Part shown: in pieces, positions 59,445-64,000 of the stretch
Position numbering within the stretch: position 1 is the stretch's first letter
How the letters are laid out: every line of letters starts with the position of its first letter
Assembly: GCA_944385055.1 (NCBI GenBank)
Contig: CALWVT010000004.1
Location: forward strand, 143,312 to 207,311
DNA from: an uncultured Clostridia bacterium
GTDB taxonomy: Bacteria > Bacillota > Clostridia > Oscillospirales > Acutalibacteraceae
Length of the DNA: 64,000 nt
Reading direction: 5' to 3'
The notes under the pieces: model-generated
The model's database searches: none
The model's input: only the letters and a program-made list of their open reading frames with translations
What the model was told of the DNA's origin: nothing
Made by a program: the position numbers and the translations under genes

Positions 59445-60509
59445 TTATGCTTCCTTTCCTGCGGCAGAAGCCGCCTTCATGTTTGCCTGCAGGGCGTGCA
59501 CCTTGGCGGGGATGTCCTCTGCCCCGACGATGTCGGTCACAAGGCAGATGCACCCGGCGCCGCGGCGCGCGACCTGTGCAATGTTGTGCTCCTTGATGCC
59601 GCCGATTGCGACAAACGGCAGCGGGATATGGGAAACGACGTACTCGAGGTACGAAAGCCCGACCGGCGCACAGACGTCGGACTTCGTGTGCGTTTCATAA
59701 AGCGGCCCGACGCCGATGTAGTCGGCGCCTTTTCGGACGGCCTCCTCGGCCTGCGCGGGGCTGTGCGTCGAAAGGCCGATGATGCGGTCACCCATGAGCT
59801 CGCGCGCCTTTTCGATCGGCATGTCGTCCTGGCCGATATGGACGCCGTCGGCGCCGCATGCGAGCGCGAGCGCGATGTCGTCGTCGATGATGAATTTTGC
59901 CCCGGCATTCGCGGTCATCTCGCGCAGGCGCACGCACTGCGTGTATTTCTCCTTGCCGCTTTTCTCCTTTTCGCGGTACTGGATCACGCGGATGCCCGCG
60001 TCGAGCATCTTTTCGACGACCTCAAAATTGTCGCGTCCGCGCGAAAACTTCTCGGCCGTGATGCCGTAAAGGCCGATATTGCGCAAAAATTCCGCGCGGG
60101 AACGCCGAGACGCCAAAAACGATTTTTCGAGCGAATAGGACTGGAAGCGGCAGTCCTCCAGCTCCTTTGCAAGCGGATACTCTCCGGAAAGCTTCATGCC
60201 CTCCTCCGCGGCGCGCAGGGCTTCCTGCACGCGCTTACAGTTCGCTTCGACCAAATCGGCCGCGCTTTCGCGCGTATCGAGCCGGGTCGCGGCACTCGTC
60301 TTGCGGCCGACGTCGTGGTCGGCGTCGCGCCCCAAAAGGCAGTCTGCGGCGACGGGCTTTCCGGCCTCGCGGATTTTATGGCGCAAATCGCGGCATTTTG
60401 CGGAAAGCGCCTGCTCGCCGCGGCAAAGGCGGGCGTAATCCTCCAGCACGCGCAGCCCTTCGCAGGCGCGGTTTAAGTTTGCATCGAGCAAACGGTACGT
60501 TTCAAACAT
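59445..60509 (-). CDS. thiE: Thiamine phosphate synthase with N-terminal ThiD2 domain
   Basis: A 354-residue fusion. Residues 1-130 form a ThiD2-type domain (TYRLLDANLNRACEGLRVLEDYARL, VEANCKRVQEALRAAEE), proposed to phosphorylate HMP-P. Residues 140-354 are ThiE: LYGITAEKF, IQYREKEKSG, DDDIALALACGADGVHIGQDDM, YIGVGPLYETHTKSD, and VAIGGI. It joins HMP-PP and thiazole phosphate to make thiamine phosphate. No separate thiD occurs in the window, which fits the fusion supplying that step. It overlaps thiF by 8 bases. Confidence 0.93.
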   Translation of the reverse strand: MFETYRLLDANLNRACEGLRVLEDYARLCRGEQALSAKCRDLRHKIREAGKPVAADCLLGRDADHDVGRKTSAATRLDTRESAADLVEANCKRVQEALRAAEEGMKLSGEYPLAKELEDCRFQSYSLEKSFLASRRSRAEFLRNIGLYGITAEKFSRGRDNFEVVEKMLDAGIRVIQYREKEKSGKEKYTQCVRLREMTANAGAKFIIDDDIALALACGADGVHIGQDDMPIEKARELMGDRIIGLSTHSPAQAEEAVRKGADYIGVGPLYETHTKSDVCAPVGLSYLEYVVSHIPLPFVAIGGIKEHNIAQVARRGAGCICLVTDIVGAEDIPAKVHALQANMKAASAAGKEA

Positions 60510-61125
60510 CGTTTTGTTCTCCCTCCAAAGTCAGCTGCAGCACAAGGTCCGCCTGTTTTGCGGCCGCGACCATCACGCGCGGCGCAAACGGCGGCGTGGA
60601 TGCCGTGTCGCTTTTGCCGTCGCCGACGACGTACACCCGGCGCCCAAAGCGGCGCGTGACAAGCGCGTCCGTATTCCCAAAGCCCGCGATGCCCGCCGCG
60701 CAGATCACGGGTTTCCCGAGCCCCAGCGCCGCCGAAACGAACGCAGCCTTCGCCTCGGCCTCGTCGAGCGCCTCGACCAAAAGATCCGCGTCTTTTGCCA
60801 AAGCGCACGCATTTTCCGCCGTGACGCGCGTCTGCAGGGCCGTAATCTCCACTTTCGGGTTTAAAATGCGGTAAATTTCGGCAGCGGCCTCCACTTTCGG
60901 CTTTCCAAGCTGCGGCGGGAAAAAGAACTGGCGGTTTAGGTTCGACGCATCGACCGTGTCGAAATCGACGAGCGTCAGCTTTCGAAACCCCGACCGCACG
61001 AGCAGATACGCAACGTTTGACCCCAATCCCCCGCAGCCGGCCACAAACACACGGGTCTTTCGGATCTTTTCGAGCTGCTGTTCCGTAAAATAGCGGGCCA
61101 GCCCCCGCTCGAGCGCCTCACGCAT
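60502..61125 (-). CDS. thiF: ThiS adenylyltransferase ThiF (short form)
   Basis: A 207-residue E1-like enzyme that adenylates the ThiS C-terminus. It has VFVAGCGGLGSNVAYLLVRSG (nucleotide loop), LVDFDTVDASNLNRQFFF, and DLLVEALDEAEAKAAFV. It lacks the C-terminal CxxC zinc pairs seen in E. coli ThiF, as in the smaller clostridial form. ATG at 61125 overlaps the thiH end by 8 bases. Confidence 0.92.
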   Translation of the reverse strand: MREALERGLARYFTEQQLEKIRKTRVFVAGCGGLGSNVAYLLVRSGFRKLTLVDFDTVDASNLNRQFFFPPQLGKPKVEAAAEIYRILNPKVEITALQTRVTAENACALAKDADLLVEALDEAEAKAAFVSAALGLGKPVICAAGIAGFGNTDALVTRRFGRRVYVVGDGKSDTASTPPFAPRVMVAAAKQADLVLQLTLEGEQNDV

Positions 61126-62245
61126 CGCGGCGCAGCGGTTCCCAGTCCTTATAGACCGGCTGGTAGCCGTGGGCACGGATCGCGGCGGCCATCTCCTCGA
61201 CGTTTCTCGGGTCGCTGATTTCAAACTGGCCGTCCGTCTTCGGCTTTCCCGCATGGCCGCCGACTTCCGTCACGGAAGCCGCCGACATCTTCGTGACGCC
61301 CAAACCGATCAGGTGGTCGCGGAAATCCGGCGTTTCGCGCGTCGAGACCGTGATGCCGAGCCGCGGCAAAAAGCAGCGGTAGGCCGCCATCGCCTGGACG
61401 ATTGCCGCGTCGTCGACGTCACACGCGGGCTTAAAGCTGCCCTCGCCGACGCACGGGCGGATGCGCGGCAGCGAAACGGCGCAGTCGGTGCCCGGATACT
61501 TCTGCATCAGATACGCCGCGTGCATGCCGGTCAAGAACGTCTCTTTTCTCCAGTCGTCGAGCCCCAAAAGCGCGCCGAGGTTGACGCTGTGGTAGCCCGC
61601 CCTGCAGGCGAGCTCGGGGCTGTTAAGGCGCTTTTTGTAGTCGTGCTTCGGCCCGGACGGGTGCAGTTTCGGGTAGAGGTCTTCGTTATACGTCTCCTGG
61701 AACATCGTAAACGCATCGACGCCGGCCTCAAAGAGCATGCGGTACTCGTCTTCCTCGAGCGAATAGACCTCGATGCAGATCGAATCGACGTACTGCTTGA
61801 GCACGCGCACACAGTCGGCGATGTAAGAGGGCGGCGTCGCCGCGCGGCTTTCGCCGGTCAGGATGATGATGTGGCGGATGCCCTCGTCGCGGATGGCCCT
61901 GCCCTCGCGCGCAACCTCCTCGAGCGTCAGCTTGCAGCGGCCGATGTGGTTCGTGCGGTTAAAGCCGCAGTAAACGCACGCGTTCTCGCAGATGTTTGCA
62001 AGGTACAGCGGCGTAAACAGCGTGATGGTCTTGCCGAAATTGTGCTCGGTCAGCGTGTGGGCCTTTTGCGCCATCTCCTCTAAGAGGGCGGGTTCCGCCG
62101 CCGCGGGGGACAGAAGCGTCAGAAAATCGAGCGGGCCTTTCTGCTCCTTCTGCAGCGCGCGGCGCACGTCAAACGGCGTGACGCCGTTTAAAAATTCCGC
62201 AAACGGGAAGGATTTATATTGGCGGTACACTTCATAGTAGCTCAT
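61118..62245 (-). CDS. thiH: 2-iminoacetate synthase ThiH
   Basis: A 375-residue radical SAM tyrosine lyase. The cluster motif is CENACVYCGF (CxxxCxxC). It makes dehydroglycine from tyrosine for the thiazole ring, the oxygen-sensitive route that replaces ThiO glycine oxidase in anaerobes. GGAGG precedes ATG at 62245; 60 bases separate it from thiG. Confidence 0.96.
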   Translation of the reverse strand: MSYYEVYRQYKSFPFAEFLNGVTPFDVRRALQKEQKGPLDFLTLLSPAAAEPALLEEMAQKAHTLTEHNFGKTITLFTPLYLANICENACVYCGFNRTNHIGRCKLTLEEVAREGRAIRDEGIRHIIILTGESRAATPPSYIADCVRVLKQYVDSICIEVYSLEEDEYRMLFEAGVDAFTMFQETYNEDLYPKLHPSGPKHDYKKRLNSPELACRAGYHSVNLGALLGLDDWRKETFLTGMHAAYLMQKYPGTDCAVSLPRIRPCVGEGSFKPACDVDDAAIVQAMAAYRCFLPRLGITVSTRETPDFRDHLIGLGVTKMSAASVTEVGGHAGKPKTDGQFEISDPRNVEEMAAAIRAHGYQPVYKDWEPLRRDA

Positions 62246-62305
62246 CCGAAACCTCCTTTTCGGGCTTTGCGCCCGGCCGTGTTCACCTATTTTGTGTTTT
62301 GTGCG

Positions 62306-63079
62306 TCAGTCTTTGCGCAAAAAGCCCGTCAGCGGCGAGGAGGCCGAAGCGATCTCCTTGACGGCGCTCGGGCCGGCGAGGAATGCCTCGCGGCCGGCCT
62401 CAACGGCCTTGCGGAACGCGCTCGCCATCAAAACCGGGTTGCCGGCCGTCGCAACGGCCGTGTTGACGAGCACCGCCGCGGCGCCGATCTCCATGCACTC
62501 GGCGGCTTCGCTGGGCTTGCCGATGCCGGCGTCGACGATCACAGGCAGGTCGAGCTCCTGGATCATGATCTGCACGAGCTCGCGCGTGCGCAGGCCCTTA
62601 TTCGTGCCGATCGGCGCGCCGAACGGCATGACGGCGGCGGCACCGGCGTCGCGCATACGGCGCGCGGCGTAGAGGTCCGGGGTCATATACGGCAGGACCG
62701 TAAAGCCTTCTTTGACGAGCGTATCGACGGCCTTGACCGTCTCTTCGTTGTCCGGCAGGAGGTACTTCGAATCGGCGACGACTTCGACTTTGACCCAGTC
62801 GCCGCAGCCGGCCGCGCGTCCCAAACGCGCGATGCGCACGGCCTCTTCCGCGGTGCGCGCGCCGGACGTGTTCGGCATCAGGATGCAGTCTTTCGGGATA
62901 TACTGCATGATATTTTCCTGCGGGGAATTGAAATCGATGCGGCGCATCGCGACCGTAATGACCTGCGAGCCCGCGGCCTTGATGCAGTCGGGGATGATGG
63001 CATCCTCCCCGTATTTACCGGTGCCGAGGAACAGGCGGCTCTTTAACGTCTTGCCGCCGATAACGAATTGATCTTCCAT
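62306..63079 (-). CDS. thiG: Thiazole synthase ThiG
   Basis: A 257-residue TIM-barrel enzyme that condenses deoxyxylulose phosphate, dehydroglycine and ThiS-thiocarboxylate. It has [37 protein letters not shown] motif (here [15 protein letters not shown]), [28 protein letters not shown]. Full length. Confidence 0.97.
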   Translation of the reverse strand: MEDQFVIGGKTLKSRLFLGTGKYGEDAIIPDCIKAAGSQVITVAMRRIDFNSPQENIMQYIPKDCILMPNTSGARTAEEAVRIARLGRAAGCGDWVKVEVVADSKYLLPDNEETVKAVDTLVKEGFTVLPYMTPDLYAARRMRDAGAAAVMPFGAPIGTNKGLRTRELVQIMIQELDLPVIVDAGIGKPSEAAECMEIGAAAVLVNTAVATAGNPVLMASAFRKAVEAGREAFLAGPSAVKEIASASSPLTGFLRKD

Positions 63080-63148
63080 GATACTCTTCCTTTCTCGTTG
63101 CGGGCCTTGGCAGAACGGCCCTTTTTGGACTGGGCTTTCGCGGCTTTT

Positions 63149-63349
63149 TCAGCCGCCGCCCATAAAGCGCAGCACTTCGAGCTCGTCGCCGTCCTGCAAG
63201 CACAGCGTGCCGAATTCTTTAAACGGGATGATCTTCCCGTTGTGTTCGACAACGACCGACTCCGGCTTGACATTCTGGCTTTTTAAAAATCCTTCCAGCG
63301 TCAGCCCCGCTTCGCACGTCCGCTTCTCCCCATTGACCGTCAGCTCCAC
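63149..63349 (-). CDS. thiS: Sulfur carrier protein ThiS
   Basis: A 66-residue ubiquitin-fold carrier ending in the required GG (FMGGG). Sulfur is carried as a thiocarboxylate on the last glycine. The start is GTG at 63349, with GGGAGGTG upstream. It is the first gene of the thi operon, directly behind the TPP riboswitch. Confidence 0.95.
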   Translation of the reverse strand: MELTVNGEKRTCEAGLTLEGFLKSQNVKPESVVVEHNGKIIPFKEFGTLCLQDGDELEVLRFMGGG

Positions 63350-63392
63350 GCCGCTTCACCTCCCCTGCGTTTTGTTGCACATCCGCTTTGTA

Positions 63393-63431
63393 GCAAAAAA
63401 GCACACCTGCGACTTTCTTCGCAGATGTGCC
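63393..63431 (-). terminator. TPP-riboswitch expression-platform terminator
   Basis: Minus-strand stem GCACATCTGCGA / TCGCAGGTGTGC, loop AGAAAG, followed by TTTTTTG, between aptamer and thiS. Confidence 0.92.
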
Positions 63432-63454
63432 CGGAACTTGCCTTTTGTTTTGGG

Positions 63455-63550
63455 AACGCTTGCTTCCTACGACAGTACTAACTGACAGGTTCAAAGGGTC
63501 GGGCAACGGATTTGCCCTCTCAGCGCAAAGGCACCCCTGCAAAGCTCTGT
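63455..63550 (-). promoter_or_regulatory. TPP riboswitch (THI element) of the thi operon
   Basis: Minus-strand landmarks in order: GGGGTGCC, GCTGAGAGGGCAAA, ACCCTTTGAACCTG, and GTAGGAAGCAAG closing the P1 stem with GCTTTGC. This is the thi-box consensus. TPP binding should favour the terminator and shut down thiSGHFEC. Confidence 0.96.
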
Positions 63551-63604
63551 ATGCATTTTGGAAAGGCGGAAACTCCGCCTTTGCCGGAAATCTCCGGCAA
63601 GATA

Positions 63605-63633
63605 AGTATGCCACACCCGGGCGGGGATGTCAA
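63605..63633 (-). promoter_or_regulatory. Promoter of the thi operon
   Basis: Minus strand TTGACA, 17 bases, CATACT with TGG before the -10. Transcription would start within the first stem-loop upstream of the aptamer. Confidence 0.85.
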
Positions 63634-63747
63634 CTCTTTTTTCCCGCCGCGGCTTCGGGGATATGGAAAGATTTTAGGGGGCATAACCGCGTGCATTTTA
63701 GGAAACGTATCTATCAAAACAATCCGCAAAAAAGGAGTGGACGCACG

Positions 63748-63990
63748 ATGCGGCAGACAAAACATGCAAAGAGGCGGGACGCAAACAAAGCGGCCGACAA
63801 TTCCCTTTTGGGCTATACGGAGCCCGGCACGCCGGGTGCCGAGGACGTCGTATCCGCCAATGAATGCACCGGGCTTGTGATGGCGCCGCCGGAAGACGAG
63901 GCGCAGGCCAGGGCCTATACGGACCTTTACCCGATCCCCAAGCCCGAAAACGACGTGCCAAACGGCCTGCAAAGCCCCAAAAAGCCATAA
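63748..63990 (+). CDS. Small hypothetical protein at the right edge
   Basis: An 80-residue protein: basic start (RQTKHAKRRDANKA), then SLLGYTEPGTPGAEDVVSANECTGLVMAP, and an acidic PPEDEAQARAYTDLYPIPKPE end. One cysteine in ECTGL. Short proteins with an NECTGL...YxxLYxI pattern occur in spore-forming Clostridia to my memory, with no known role. ATG at 63748 follows AAGGAG at 10 bases. A possible terminator begins at the window's last bases. Confidence 0.7.
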   Translation: MRQTKHAKRRDANKAADNSLLGYTEPGTPGAEDVVSANECTGLVMAPPEDEAQARAYTDLYPIPKPENDVPNGLQSPKKP

Positions 63991-64000
63991 AAAGGGCGCC

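Larger units (their letters stand above)
63350..63747. other. Intergenic region between thiS and the right-edge gene
   Basis: 398 bases without a protein gene. From the left: thiS ribosome site, riboswitch terminator (63393-63431), TPP aptamer (63455-63550), two adjoining stem-loops (63562-63600), the thi promoter (63605-63633), then about 110 bases leading to the small plus-strand gene, with no clear promoter for it. Confidence 0.7.

Noticed and set aside
61118..62245. ThiH considered as another aromatic radical SAM enzyme (HydG- or NosL-like)
   Set aside because: The position inside thiSG-H-F, the TPP riboswitch and normal ThiH length make 2-iminoacetate synthase much more likely; no hydrogenase maturation genes are present.
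63427..63747. In-frame extension of the right-edge small gene through the TPP riboswitch
   Set aside because: The extra 107 codons would be antisense to the riboswitch and thi promoter. The ATG at 63748 with AAGGAG is the sensible start.

Overview
The window is one 64 kb stretch of high-GC (roughly 60 %), densely packed, mostly housekeeping chromosome. Gene content points to an anaerobic Firmicute of the class Clostridia, probably the Oscillospirales (Ruminococcaceae/Oscillospiraceae-like). The pointers are a DUF951-prfA-Sua5 cluster, dgt-dnaG-rpoD, RecD2, TmcAL (YlbM), RibU, SAM-I, FMN and TPP riboswitches that all end in transcription terminators, an anaerobic-type ThiH thiazole pathway, and a ThiD2-ThiE fusion. 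The placement is inferred from gene content, not from a search. I see no rRNA, tRNA, CRISPR array, insertion sequence, phage gene or attachment site.

Layout. 1-8.6 kb: end of an unidentified gene; tmcAL with a mutarotase-like gene; alaX with an HD hydrolase; a zinc-ribbon membrane protein; a heterodimeric ABC exporter pair. 8.6-20.6 kb: rarA, a sugar kinase, a DtxR-type regulator, an MreB homologue, recD2-comF, metK behind a SAM-I riboswitch, ribU behind an FMN riboswitch, and a CapA-like protein. 20.7-32.7 kb: the information-processing block rpoB-rpoC-rpsL-rpsG-fusA-tuf, all on the minus strand, with extra promoters before rpsL and tuf. 33-37.5 kb: dgt-dnaG-rpoD plus an Rrf2 regulator. 37.6-39.6 kb: yigZ, rpmE and a degenerate VanY-like membrane protein. 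39.9-42.5 kb: pyk and a methyltransferase. 42.6-50.8 kb: DUF951-prfA-tsaC-coaE-transglycosylase-M18 aminopeptidase, birA, and an RlmI-like methyltransferase with an MscS channel. 51-58 kb: a RICIN/H1-like protein, small unknown genes, a C39-type lipoprotein, an LCP ligase, metG and tatD. 58-63.7 kb: thiS-thiG-thiH-thiF-thiE-thiC behind a TPP riboswitch. A small unknown gene lies at the right edge.

The genes form compact transcription units. Many open with a textbook sigma-A promoter (-35, 16-18 bp, -10, often with an extended -10 TG) and close with a strong hairpin, often shared by convergent genes. Several starts are TTG or GTG behind strong Shine-Dalgarno sequences.

Nothing resembles a defence island or mobile element. 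The observations most worth a second look are: (i) a cytoplasmic-looking beta-trefoil (RICIN) protein with a histone-H1-like Lys/Ala/Pro/Glu tail at 51142-51957; (ii) a plus-strand, promoter-to-terminator, non-coding transcription unit opposite the rpoB promoter at 32810-33078; (iii) a VanY-family protein at 38795-39613 that has lost most of its catalytic and zinc residues; (iv) an MreB homologue with an altered phosphate-1 loop; and (v) several uncharacterised small proteins.
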